55,402 nt of DNA from Halalkalibacter alkaliphilus (GCF_023555415.1 NZ_JAKRYL010000028.1:1-55402), one strand, 5' to 3'. Counted from the first letter of the stretch, positions 1-7,670 are shown. Translations and numbers: made by a program. The notes: generated from the letters alone by a model not told the origin.

Positions 1-165
1 ATATGCATAACAGAATGCTCAAGGAGCTGAAGAGCTCTGTTTAGGAGGAGCGATATCTTCCTGGAGTAGTTCGTGATTACTAAGCGAGTAACTTCTTGAA
101 AGATCTCGTCCCTTAATGTCGTTTCGACAGAGAGATAGAGAATTTGGAGAGCAAATTTTTCACTT
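1..165 (+). pseudogene. Decayed 3' end of an unidentified gene
   Basis: One forward frame, from position 89 to the TAA at 164-166, reads like a genuine protein C-terminus: charged and aromatic, ending in ...HFGHSIQVVEQY. Upstream the same frame is broken by TAA at 8-10, TGA at 74-76 and TAA at 86-88. A neighbouring frame carries short coding-like pieces (ERYLPGVVRDY) that also end in stops. This looks like the tail of a gene degraded by frameshifts and stop codons, with the rest lying outside the window. I cannot name the family. Sitting just before a transporter/hydrolase set, it could be the remains of a regulator or enzyme of that pathway. The alternative is chance coding potential. Confidence 0.3.
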
Positions 166-346
166 CGGACACTCTATCCAGGTAGTTGAACAATATTAAC
201 CATAAATTATATCTTCAAATTGGAGACTCCAGGTAAGAGGAAGTCTAAAAACATATTAGTAAATCAATCTAGTTTTCTTCCTATACATATTGCTGTTTTC
301 CTGGTTATCGTTTACTATAGTTTGGTTGACTACATAGGAGGGCATT

Positions 347-1291
347 ATGAATCTACAATCAGTAATTGCATCAGTTAGTGTTATGGCTATCATAATGATT
401 ATTGGATTTTTACTTGAGCGTAAAACAAAATCGGCCATTGAAGCTAAGCAACTAATTATTCAAATATTAGTTATTTTGGCTGTGCCAAGCGTGATATTAA
501 ATGCAATTTTTCAAACGGAGATAACAGATAAGGTTCTTTCTCAAATGGGTTTGATCTTTTTATTTTCTGTAACTATTAATTGTCTAGGTATTCTAATAGG
601 GTTAGTAGTTGCTAAAATTGTTGGATTTACTTCATTAAAAGCAAGGCAGATTGCTGTCTTAGCTGGGTTAGGAAATACAGGCTTTATTGGCATCCCACTA
701 TGCGCAAGTATATTTGGACCAATGGGGGGATTGCTAGCTTCAATTTTTGATGCCGGAATGAGCTTGACTGCTTTCACGGTCGCTGTTTTATTATTACAAG
801 AAAAAATGAAGTTTTCTTTAGCTAACTTTAAACCATTATTAAATCCACCTGTTATCGCTATTTCCTTTGGATTGCTTTTTGCGATTAGTGGGTTCGAAGC
901 ACCGAGTTTAATCAAACAGGTTTCAGCTACTTTAGCTGGAATAGCTGCACCATTGGCGATGTTATACGTAGGTCTTTTAATTCCATCTATTTTTCAAAAA
1001 AATAAAGATGTTGAGAAGTTACAGATAAAAAATGTTGCTCTACCTATTTTTCTAAAACTTCTATTGATGCCTGTTGTAACATTACTCATAATGAAAGGTA
1101 TACCAATTGATTCTTTTATGAAAGAGTTAATTATTATCCAATCTGCGATGCCTACATTAACACTCGCAACGGTCTTATTTGTGCGTTATTCAAATGGCGA
1201 TCGTTCTGGCTTGATTACTGTTGTGACATCTACAGCTCTTTCATTGCTAACCATTCCTGTCATAGCTTTCTTGATACAAAAGTTCTTGTAA
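347..1291 (+). CDS. AEC family (auxin efflux carrier-like) transporter
   Basis: A 314-residue integral membrane protein with about ten hydrophobic segments along its whole length. The family arrangement is two bundles of five helices. The central part has the Gly/Asn-rich GLGNTGFIGIPL segment typical of AEC proteins, which in bacteria usually export or import small organic acids such as malate. The start is well set by TAGGAGGG eight bases before the ATG. A strong terminator follows at 1328-1356, so it is probably monocistronic. Its place ahead of an amidohydrolase/peptidase/FAH set suggests transport of a substrate or product of that pathway, but that is context only. Family call is firm; substrate unknown. 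Confidence 0.85.
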   Translation: MNLQSVIASVSVMAIIMIIGFLLERKTKSAIEAKQLIIQILVILAVPSVILNAIFQTEITDKVLSQMGLIFLFSVTINCLGILIGLVVAKIVGFTSLKARQIAVLAGLGNTGFIGIPLCASIFGPMGGLLASIFDAGMSLTAFTVAVLLLQEKMKFSLANFKPLLNPPVIAISFGLLFAISGFEAPSLIKQVSATLAGIAAPLAMLYVGLLIPSIFQKNKDVEKLQIKNVALPIFLKLLLMPVVTLLIMKGIPIDSFMKELIIIQSAMPTLTLATVLFVRYSNGDRSGLITVVTSTALSLLTIPVIAFLIQKFL

Positions 1292-1327
1292 TTCCTGATC
1301 CGATTCAAACATAATTGATTTAAGGCT

Positions 1328-1357
1328 AAAGAATCGCACTGATATGCGATTCTTTTT
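1328..1357 (+). terminator. Intrinsic terminator after AEC transporter
   Basis: An 11-bp perfect stem (AAAGAATCGCA / TGCGATTCTTT, six-base loop) runs into a short T run 35 bases after the transporter stop. The mirror strand is also AT-rich, so it may serve both directions. Confidence 0.8.
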
Positions 1358-1384
1358 AAATTTACCGTAAAATTGGAGTTTAAC

Positions 1385-1492
1385 TTACTTTTCTAGCTGA
1401 TTTATCCTTGCGCTCGATCGTTGTATTTTAAATTGAAGTCTTGGCAATTTAAGCTGTTTATTTACAATTAGAATTCCTACTATGACCAACAT
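1385..1492 (-). other. Possible 35-residue membrane peptide ORF or gene remnant
   Basis: Within a 350-base gap, a minus-strand ORF starting with ATG encodes a 35-residue peptide: a hydrophobic segment (MLVIVGILIVN) and then a basic, amphipathic, Leu/Gln-rich tail ending ...ARINQLEK. The frame stays open about 17 codons upstream of the ATG and continues the hydrophobic character, so the piece may be the tail of a broken gene. No clear Shine-Dalgarno precedes the ATG. The architecture (one helix plus charged tail) also resembles small membrane peptides, including type I toxins, but nothing identifies an antitoxin RNA. Rest of the gap: the terminator at 1328 and AT-rich leader DNA before 1642. 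Confidence 0.3.
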
Positions 1493-1641
1493 GAGTGATA
1501 AAAAACGATAGGAGCAACAGCAGACGATAGTTAGTTGAGCCCTTTTTTATTTCTATAGCTAGAAGCAATAGATTGTTATGGTTCAATTGAATACACTATA
1601 GTAGAGAGTCAAAAAAATGACCAATATGTCTAGAAAGAAAG

Positions 1642-2793
1642 GTGATTACAATTTTTGCTTATCGTGAGTGGCTGAAGAAGAATAAAGAACAATTCATAGA
1701 AACGTATCAACATCTCCACTCAATTGCAGAAATTAGTTGGGAAGAAAAAATGACAACTGAATTTATATGCCAGCAATTAAAGGAATTAGGAATCCCGTTC
1801 TCAACTTTTTCTGATCATACGGGAGTTGTGGCTACATGGACAGGCGATGAAGGTGGACCTGTAGTTGGAATAAGAGCAGATATTGATGCCTTATGGCAAA
1901 ATGTAGATGGAACCTGGAAGGCTAATCATTCTTGTGGGCATGATGCTCATTCAACAATGGTGCTTTATGCAATCAAAATGTTAAAAGAACTTGGGTTTAG
2001 TCCTCCCGGAACAATTAAGATTATTTTTCAACCAGCTGAGGAAACAGGAAAAGGGGCTAAGGCATTAATTGAAAAAGGTGTCGTCGATGACATTACTTAT
2101 CTTATTGGAATTCATGTTAGACCCATTCAAGAATTACGTGTAAGACAAGCGTCACCAGCGATTTATCACGGGGCTACGATGGTGTTTAAAGGAAAAGTAA
2201 AAGGAATACAATCACATGCGGCTAGACCGCACCTTGGAATTAATGTACTCGATTCGGTTGCAGCTATAATATACGCAATTAATTCCATTAAACTAGATCC
2301 GACAATCTCTAGTTCAGCTAAAGTTACAATGGTTCAGACAGAAGGAAAGAACATGAATATTATCCCTGATGAGGCGCTATTTGGTATTGATTTACGCGCC
2401 GAGACGAATGAAGCTATGAATGTGTTAGCTGAGAAAGTAAAGAAGGCTGTTAGTGCTGCTGCTAGTATTAATGGATCTGAGGTAGAACTGGAAACCATAG
2501 CATCTACTGTTGCGGCTGTTCCTAATCGTTTTATGGAAGATGTAGTAGCTGAGGCGATTGAAGAAGGGCTGGGGTGTGATGGTGTGACTTTGCCACTAGT
2601 GACACCAGGTGGAGAAGATTTTCACTTTTATGCAGTTTGTAGGCCTATACAGGCAACAATGGTTGGTCTTGGAGCAAATTTAGAACCAGGACTTCATCAT
2701 CCTAAGATGTCGTTTGACTTATCAGCTTTAGAAGATGGGGTCGTTATCTTAGCAAAATCAATAGAAAAAGTCTTTGAGAAAGTCCGTTCGTAA
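1642..2793 (+). CDS. M20D family amidohydrolase (metallopeptidase)
   Basis: Zinc-dependent hydrolase of the M20D/amidohydrolase family, which removes acyl groups from amino acids or cleaves small amides; 383 residues is usual length. Visible motifs are GIRADID (77-82), the metal site HSCGHDAH (about 96-103), PAEETGKG, IGIHVRP, the SHAARPH dimerisation-domain segment, and a C-terminal GGEDF and GLHHP. The start is awkward: the GTG at 1642 sits one base after the purine run AAAG. An ATT nine bases later (1651) would have ideal spacing from AAAGGTG, so translation may begin at a non-canonical ATT. It is the first gene of a set with an S58 peptidase and an FAH hydrolase, but a strong terminator separates it from them. 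Substrate unknown. Confidence 0.85.
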   Translation: MITIFAYREWLKKNKEQFIETYQHLHSIAEISWEEKMTTEFICQQLKELGIPFSTFSDHTGVVATWTGDEGGPVVGIRADIDALWQNVDGTWKANHSCGHDAHSTMVLYAIKMLKELGFSPPGTIKIIFQPAEETGKGAKALIEKGVVDDITYLIGIHVRPIQELRVRQASPAIYHGATMVFKGKVKGIQSHAARPHLGINVLDSVAAIIYAINSIKLDPTISSSAKVTMVQTEGKNMNIIPDEALFGIDLRAETNEAMNVLAEKVKKAVSAAASINGSEVELETIASTVAAVPNRFMEDVVAEAIEEGLGCDGVTLPLVTPGGEDFHFYAVCRPIQATMVGLGANLEPGLHHPKMSFDLSALEDGVVILAKSIEKVFEKVRS

Positions 2794-2804
2794 ATAACAT
2801 ACGA

Positions 2805-2834
2805 AAAAGAGCGTCATCAAAATGACGCTCTTTT
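2805..2834 (+). terminator. Intrinsic terminator after amidohydrolase
   Basis: Perfect 13-bp hairpin (AAAAGAGCGTCAT, loop CAAA, ATGACGCTCTTTT) starting 12 bases after the stop. The gap that follows (2835-3044) has a GAAAGGAG followed by an ATG at 2851 whose frame stops after 19 codons. A shifted frame then reads coding-like up to a TAA at about 2975, so it may hold a small decayed gene. Confidence 0.85.
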
Positions 2835-3044
2835 CTAGAAAGGAGAGGAAAATGAATCAGCGTGATGCTTGTCTAGGTGATGCGAGCAAAACAACACCAA
2901 ACCAATGCTGATCGAAAAAGCTTGCCTCATTGCTGAGGTTAGTACATCATATGTAAGCATGAGAGAAAAGGAATAAATATATGCGGAACTGTAGAAAGAA
3001 CAAACGAATGTACTAATGCATTTGTGTAGGAGGAAAAACGAACT

Positions 3045-4100
3045 ATGGAACATAGACGAAGACTTCGCGATATAGGAATCAAGATTGGTAGGTTTGAGAC
3101 AGGTAATTTAAACTCAATAACGGACATTGAAGGTGTCAAAGTGGGCCATAAGACCATTATAGAAGACTTACATAACGGAAACTCAATAAGGACGGGTGTG
3201 ACAGCCATATTGCCTCATTCGGACAATTTATTTAAAGAAAAAGTGATCGGTAGTTCCTATGTGATTAATGGCTTCGGAAAAACAACAGGGACGATACAGA
3301 TTGAAGAATTAGGAGTAATTGAAAGTCCCATTATGCTTACAAATACCCTTTCTGTCCCTGCTGTAACAGAGGGAACAATTCGTTATTTATTAGACCATAA
3401 TGATGATATTGGTAGTGTTACAGGAACCGTAAATGTTGTTGTCGGGGAATGTAATGATGGTTTTCTAAACGACATCCGTGGGATGCATGTGAGACCTAAG
3501 CATGCTATAGAAGCAATTATATCTGCAAGTAAGGGGGTGGTTGAAGGCTCTGTTGGCGCTGGAACGGGCATGTCTTGTCTTGGTTTTAAAGGGGGAATTG
3601 GAACAAGCTCGAGAGTGATAACTGTTGACGGAACAAAATATACCCTTGGCGTACTTGTTTTAAGTAATTATGGGAAAAAAGAGGATATTCTTATGCCAGA
3701 GTCTAATAAACGTGTATATAAGAGTTCTGAAGGAGTAGACCTTCCCGACGGATCCATTATGATCATCATTGGCACAGACGCTCCTTTTAATGAGCGCCAA
3801 TTACAGCGGATTTCAAAAAGAGCTGCTTTCGGTCTTTCAAGAACAGGGTCTTCTGCTGCTCATGGAAGTGGGGATATTGTTATTTCCTTTTCAACGGCTC
3901 ATCGAATACGGCACTACCCTAGTAAACTTAGGCAAACATACTCGTTTTTTGTAGAGGATGGTCCAATTATTTCTGATTTTTTCGAGATGGCTGTTGAGGC
4001 TGTTGAAGAGGCGATTTGGAATTCATTGTGTAAGGCAACGACGATAGTTGGTCAGAAAGGAAATAGACGAGATGAATTTCCTTATCATTTATTTAAATGA
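3045..4100 (+). CDS. P1/S58 family N-terminal nucleophile aminopeptidase (DmpA-like)
   Basis: Homologue of the DmpA/L-aminopeptidase-D-esterase family, enzymes that cut themselves to expose an N-terminal serine nucleophile and then act on D- or L-aminoacyl amides, esters or beta-peptides. N-terminal segments typical of the family include NSITDIEGVKVGH, and later VGAGTGMSCLGFKGGIG. The predicted self-cleavage site is Gly236-Ser237 within PDGSIMIIIGTDAP, followed by the conserved SRTGSSAAHGSGDI stretch. Length 351 residues fits. Strong RBS (GTAGGAGG) before ATG. It is followed after 19 bases by the FAH-family gene, so the two are co-transcribed. Context suggests breakdown of an amide or peptide-like compound; the true substrate cannot be read from sequence. 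Confidence 0.85.
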   Translation: MEHRRRLRDIGIKIGRFETGNLNSITDIEGVKVGHKTIIEDLHNGNSIRTGVTAILPHSDNLFKEKVIGSSYVINGFGKTTGTIQIEELGVIESPIMLTNTLSVPAVTEGTIRYLLDHNDDIGSVTGTVNVVVGECNDGFLNDIRGMHVRPKHAIEAIISASKGVVEGSVGAGTGMSCLGFKGGIGTSSRVITVDGTKYTLGVLVLSNYGKKEDILMPESNKRVYKSSEGVDLPDGSIMIIIGTDAPFNERQLQRISKRAAFGLSRTGSSAAHGSGDIVISFSTAHRIRHYPSKLRQTYSFFVEDGPIISDFFEMAVEAVEEAIWNSLCKATTIVGQKGNRRDEFPYHLFK

Positions 4101-4119
4101 AGAAAGGGTGGAATGAAAA

Positions 4120-5019
4120 ATGCGGTTTGTGACGTACGAAGCAGATGGTAACAAGTTATTTGGAGTGAAATTAGAAGATACAGTTTTTGATTTATATGAA
4201 CTTTCAAAGGAGTTCCATAATGGAGTTGCTCCTGACTTCTTGAAGGATATGAAATCATTCATTCAAGCTGGGACTGATGCTTTCCATTATGTAACGGAGT
4301 TAGTAACTAAACTTGAAGAAGATGGTAATATGAATGCTCGCTTTTTAAGAAAAATAGAAGATATAAAATTGCTCCCCCCAATTGAGAACCCAGGGAAAGT
4401 TGTTTGTGTTGGTAACAATTATATGGATCATTGTCGTGAGCAAAATGTCGATCCTCCGAAACAACCACTTATATTTTCAAAATGGCCGACATGTATTATT
4501 GCAACTGGTGAGGAAATTGAATTACCAGAAGAATCAAAGCAAGTGGACTTTGAAGCAGAACTAGCTGTTGTAATCGGTAAAGGTGGCAAACATATATCTG
4601 AAGAAGAGGCAGAAGACTACATATTTGGCTATACGATTATGAATGATGTGAGTGCTAGAGATGTTCAATTTGGTGATGGACAGTGGGTAAGAGGAAAATC
4701 TTTTGATACTTTTGCTCCGCTGGGCCCTGTTCTTGTTAGCAAAGATGAGATAGCAAATCCTCAAGAATTACATATTAAGCTAGATGTGAATGGGCAAGTG
4801 TTGCAAGATTCGAATACAAAGCATATGATCTTTTCCATTCCCTACATCATTTCGTATTTATCAAAAGGTTTCACGTTTGAACCTGGTGATATAATTGCGA
4901 CAGGAACACCTCATGGGGTAGGAGTGTTTCGAAATCCTCAGGTTTTCTTAAAGGGTGGAGATGTGTGCACAATTGAGATTGATCAAATTGGTACGCTCCA
5001 AAATAAAGTGACAGAATAA
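4120..5019 (+). CDS. Fumarylacetoacetate hydrolase (FAH) family protein
   Basis: A 299-residue FAH-fold enzyme. Family members hydrolyse C-C bonds in acylpyruvates, decarboxylate or isomerise 2-oxo acids using Mg2+. The C-terminal catalytic domain carries CVGNNYMDHCREQN, the metal-binding acidic cluster VDFEAELAVVIG, YTIMNDVSARD, KSFDTFAPLGP and the closing GDIIATGTPHGVG loop. About 80 N-terminal residues form the usual less conserved cap. RBS AAAGGGTGG precedes ATG. Second gene of a two-gene unit with the S58 peptidase, ending at a strong convergent terminator. Its presence points to a pathway yielding a small oxo-acid. Exact reaction unknown. Confidence 0.85.
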   Translation: MRFVTYEADGNKLFGVKLEDTVFDLYELSKEFHNGVAPDFLKDMKSFIQAGTDAFHYVTELVTKLEEDGNMNARFLRKIEDIKLLPPIENPGKVVCVGNNYMDHCREQNVDPPKQPLIFSKWPTCIIATGEEIELPEESKQVDFEAELAVVIGKGGKHISEEEAEDYIFGYTIMNDVSARDVQFGDGQWVRGKSFDTFAPLGPVLVSKDEIANPQELHIKLDVNGQVLQDSNTKHMIFSIPYIISYLSKGFTFEPGDIIATGTPHGVGVFRNPQVFLKGGDVCTIEIDQIGTLQNKVTE

Positions 5020-5054
5020 GGATTGTAAGCTCTGACGGTTAACATAATGCTATA

Positions 5055-5099
5055 AAAAAGGAGGGAAAGATGACCAGTTCATCTTTCCCTCCTTTTAAA
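5055..5099. terminator. Bidirectional terminator between convergent genes
   Basis: A long stem (AAGGAGGGAAAGATGA with TCATCTTTCCCTCCTT, loop CCAGT) is flanked by A-run on the left and T-run on the right, so it can stop transcription from both the FAH gene and the minus-strand DUF3006 gene. The last codons and TGA stop of the DUF3006 gene (5079-5081) lie inside the right arm. Confidence 0.85.
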
Positions 5100-5351
5100 T
5101 CGACTGTTTGTTTTGGTAGCTCGTAACTGCTGCATTTTTTTAGCAATGCTTTGCTTTGATTTTGCTGTTTGTTCATGATCAATTTTAATGTCTTGGACTG
5201 TACTACCATCTAAATTAATTGTAAACCAAGTTCCTTCATTACTTGCTTTGGGCAATTGAGCAAGGTCAATGATAAATTCTTCACCTATACTTTCCACTAA
5301 AATCACTGCTTTCTGTCCATCAACAATACGATCTAACACACCTTTTACCAT
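5079..5351 (-). CDS. DUF3006 domain-containing protein
   Basis: A 90-residue protein beginning MVKGVLDRIVDGQKAVILVE, matching the pattern of DUF3006, a small beta-rich domain often encoded next to ComEC/Rec2-like metallo-beta-lactamase genes. Here it lies three bases downstream of exactly such a gene, so the two are almost certainly translated from one mRNA. The C-terminal third is Lys/Gln/Arg-rich and probably disordered. The last residues (RFKRRER) are encoded by the arm of the shared terminator hairpin, so the basic tail may be partly a by-product of that structure. Function of DUF3006 is unknown; a supporting role for the hydrolase is inferred from the pairing. Confidence 0.75.
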   Translation of the reverse strand: MVKGVLDRIVDGQKAVILVESIGEEFIIDLAQLPKASNEGTWFTINLDGSTVQDIKIDHEQTAKSKQSIAKKMQQLRATKTNSRFKRRER

Positions 5352-5354
5352 TTT

Positions 5355-6521
5355 TTATCCTCCCATACATGCTAGATTCTCTGTTTTAATTTCAGTTATT
5401 CTAGCTGGACCAATCCCGTTTATTCTTGCTAAATCTGAAATGTCTTCAAACGGCCGCAAGTCAATTAATTGAGAAGCTCGTTCCGTGCCAATATGGATAA
5501 TATCTTCTAATTCAGATGCAGATGCACTGTTAATATCGATGCAATTTGATTCGCTGGCTATTTCTGTATCCTTTAGTGATTCGGTTGATTCAGAAAAGGA
5601 GTCCACTGATTGTTCGGTTTCATCGGTTGTTACGTTATAGTTTTTACCATCAGTTGAGACGATAATCGTTCCATGAACAAAGGTGGTGTATAAATCAATT
5701 TTGGCATTTTCAACTCTTGAGACGACCTCATCGTGAGGATGTCCATACTGATTGTCTATCCCTGCTGAAATAATGGCTACTTCAGGATTCACTGCCTCTA
5801 AGAACGCAGGAGTCGTTGATGTACTAGAACCGTGATGCCCAAGTTGTAGAACGGTAGAATCTAACTGATGGCCTCGATCAATCATAGCTTGCTCTGTTTG
5901 TTCCTCAGCGTCTCCGGTAAAAAGAAAGGAAACTTCACCATACGTTGCACGAAGAGAAATGGATCCTTCATGTATATCACCTGTTAATTGATCAGGGTTA
6001 ATGACTTCAATAGCAAGTGGACCAATGTCATACACTTCACCAGCTCGTGGCTCGTGATAATCAACACCACTCTCAATAACGGCATTAAGTACTCTTTCAA
6101 AGGTTTGTGAGGTCGTTTCATCTCCAGACATCCAAACCTCTGTCACGTCAAATAGGTCTAGTATTTGATCCATTTGTCCTATGTGATCAGCATGAGGATG
6201 AGTACCTATTAAAATATCAATATGTGAGATTTCTTCTTTTTGCAAATAGGAAACGACATCACCCGAATTCCAATTCCCAGCATCAATTAAAATATAGTAG
6301 GATTCGGTTTCGTCTGAAAACTCAAGTAGCGTTGCATCGGCTTGACCAACATTTATATAATGAACAAGCAATTCGTTATTGAACTGGGCTTCTTCATTAT
6401 TGATTGAACTTACCTCAGGTGCGGTATTAACTGTGCTTTGTTCCGTTGATGGTTGGGTTCCACAAGCAGTTACAAGTAATACAGTAATAAAACATAAAAT
6501 GAATAATATCTTTCTCGGCAT
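5355..6521 (-). CDS. ComEC-like metallo-beta-lactamase lipoprotein with C-terminal helix-hairpin-helix domain
   Basis: A 388-residue predicted lipoprotein: the signal peptide ends in a lipobox (LLVTAC, Cys20), placing the protein on the outer face of the membrane. Residues about 50-290 form a metallo-beta-lactamase fold of the ComEC/Rec2 type, with the metal-binding THPHADHIG (His108, His110, Asp112, His113), the LFTGDAE segment and LGHHGS. A Ser/Thr/Glu linker follows. The last 65 residues (from CIDINSASASELE) are a ComEA-like helix-hairpin-helix unit, a DNA-binding fold, with NGIGPARITEI. The architecture suggests an extracellular nuclease or DNA-processing role, which is inference. RBS AGGAGG before ATG; this RBS overlaps the stop codon of a short upstream ORF. 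Confidence 0.85.
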   Translation of the reverse strand: MPRKILFILCFITVLLVTACGTQPSTEQSTVNTAPEVSSINNEEAQFNNELLVHYINVGQADATLLEFSDETESYYILIDAGNWNSGDVVSYLQKEEISHIDILIGTHPHADHIGQMDQILDLFDVTEVWMSGDETTSQTFERVLNAVIESGVDYHEPRAGEVYDIGPLAIEVINPDQLTGDIHEGSISLRATYGEVSFLFTGDAEEQTEQAMIDRGHQLDSTVLQLGHHGSSTSTTPAFLEAVNPEVAIISAGIDNQYGHPHDEVVSRVENAKIDLYTTFVHGTIIVSTDGKNYNVTTDETEQSVDSFSESTESLKDTEIASESNCIDINSASASELEDIIHIGTERASQLIDLRPFEDISDLARINGIGPARITEIKTENLACMGG

Positions 6522-6531
6522 ACGAAACCTC

Positions 6532-6657
6532 CTAGATGACTGACTCTTTCGCCCTTCTAAGTATATCGAACATTTCCTTATTATGCACTATCTCAGGCCG
6601 GTATTTTCCCGAGGGCACTGAAAAAAGCTGGTTTGTACCTTTTTCAATGCCCTCCAT
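6532..6657 (-). CDS. Small 41-residue protein, possibly translationally coupled to the MBL lipoprotein
   Basis: From an ATG at 6657 a 41-residue peptide with coding-like composition is encoded (MEGIEKGTNQLFSVPSGKY at the start, ...EMFDILRRAKESVI at the end). Its TAG stop overlaps the AGGAGG of the downstream lipoprotein gene, the arrangement expected for translational coupling in one operon. The RBS of the small ORF itself is weak (CTGGGAAA). The frame stays open upstream, but those residues look like intergenic translation, so this ATG is preferred. I do not recognise the family. It could also be the 3' end of a decayed gene. Confidence 0.35.
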   Translation of the reverse strand: MEGIEKGTNQLFSVPSGKYRPEIVHNKEMFDILRRAKESVI

Positions 6658-6701
6658 TTTCCCAGTAAATGAGATTAGATTCCTGCTATAAAGAATAACA
6701 T

Positions 6702-6730
6702 TTGTCTTGTTGGATAAAGTAGGAATAATG
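6702..6730 (+). promoter_or_regulatory. Possible sigma-A promoter for the SDR gene
   Basis: TTGTCT at 6702, an 18-base spacer and TAATGC form a fair match to a vegetative promoter, giving a very short leader before the AAGGAG ribosome binding site of the SDR gene. Judged by eye only. Confidence 0.3.
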
Positions 6731-6753
6731 CAAAAGGTAAGGAGTTTTACATT

Positions 6754-7545
6754 ATGAGCGAACATAAACCATTGAAGGATAAAGTTGCTATTGTTACAGG
6801 TGGATCTTCAGGAATCGGAAGAGCAAGTGCCATTCAACTATCGAAAATGGGGGCGAAGATTGCGCTGGTTGACCTAAAGGAAAGGAATGCTAGAAAAGTG
6901 AAGGAGGAAATAGAGAGCTTTGGTGGGGAAGCCATTGTTACAGATACAGATGTCTCTGATGTATTGAGGATGGAAGAGAGTTATAATCAAGTTTTAAAGA
7001 AATGGGGACGATTAGATATCGTCTTTTCTAATGCTGGAATTAATGGAAAAGTAGAACCTATTGAAGATTTAAGTGCTGAAGATTGGGACCAAACGTTAAC
7101 GACCAATTTAAAGAGTACGTTTCTCTCTGTTAAACTGGCTATTCCTTATATGAAAGAAAATGGTGGCAGTGTGATTATTACTAGTTCAATTAACGGAACG
7201 CGAACATTTAAAAATTTTGGAATGTCTGCTTACAGTACATCAAAAGCGGGACAAGTAGCATTTGGGAAAATGGCAGCATTGGAGTTAGCTAAGTATCGGA
7301 TTCGTGTCAACATCATTTGTCCAGGTGCAATTGAGACAAATATTGGAAAAAATACATTTCCAGATAATGAAGAATTAAAAAAGATTAAAATTCCTATCGA
7401 ATACCCTGAAGGTTCGCAACCATTGGAACATCACGCTGGGAAACCAGAACAGGTAGCGGACTTAGTCTATTTCTTAGCTTCTGATGCGTCTAGCCATATT
7501 ACTGGAAGTCAAATTTTCATTGATGGAGCAGAATCTTTATTGTAA
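6754..7545 (+). CDS. SDR family oxidoreductase
   Basis: A 263-residue classical short-chain dehydrogenase/reductase, NAD(P)-dependent. The Rossmann signature TGGSSGIG is at residues 15-22. NAGI follows beta-4, the catalytic Ser lies in ITSSIN (around 147), and the Tyr/Lys pair is in YSTSK (Tyr160, Lys164). The C-terminal SSHITGSQIFIDGAES segment is typical. An Asp after beta-2 (VDLKER) suggests preference for NAD(H), by general family rule. RBS AAGGAG before ATG. It stands alone between the divergent lipoprotein operon and a terminator, so the substrate is not suggested by context. Confidence 0.85.
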   Translation: MSEHKPLKDKVAIVTGGSSGIGRASAIQLSKMGAKIALVDLKERNARKVKEEIESFGGEAIVTDTDVSDVLRMEESYNQVLKKWGRLDIVFSNAGINGKVEPIEDLSAEDWDQTLTTNLKSTFLSVKLAIPYMKENGGSVIITSSINGTRTFKNFGMSAYSTSKAGQVAFGKMAALELAKYRIRVNIICPGAIETNIGKNTFPDNEELKKIKIPIEYPEGSQPLEHHAGKPEQVADLVYFLASDASSHITGSQIFIDGAESLL

Positions 7546-7561
7546 ATGGTATATGTAAAAT

Positions 7562-7597
7562 AGAATCATCGATTGAAATTTTCGGTGGTTCTTTTTG
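7562..7597 (+). terminator. Intrinsic terminator after SDR gene
   Basis: Ten-pair stem with G-U pairs (GAATCATCGA / TCGGTGGTTC) followed by TTTTTG, 18 bases after the stop codon. Confidence 0.7.
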
Positions 7598-7635
7598 TTA
7601 TTCATTTTTTCTATCAGACTATAATGATGTATAAT
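7595..7635 (+). promoter_or_regulatory. Promoter region with two TATAAT boxes
   Basis: Two perfect TATAAT hexamers lie at 7620 and 7630, ten bases apart, ahead of the threonine aldolase gene. TTGTTA at 7595 is a possible -35 for the first, with a long 19-base spacer. The exact pairing is uncertain. Confidence 0.4.
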
Positions 7636-7670
7636 GATGATAGATTAAACAGTAAGGAGTTTTACAAAAG

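Noticed and set aside
541-915. Long minus-strand open frame inside the AEC transporter
   Set aside because: It is the complement of a real coding region, lacks an RBS and has no sensible protein character.
6532-6765. A 77-residue minus-strand protein reaching into the SDR start
   Set aside because: Only the last 41 residues look coding and it overlaps the SDR promoter and start; the shorter ORF from 6657 is listed instead.
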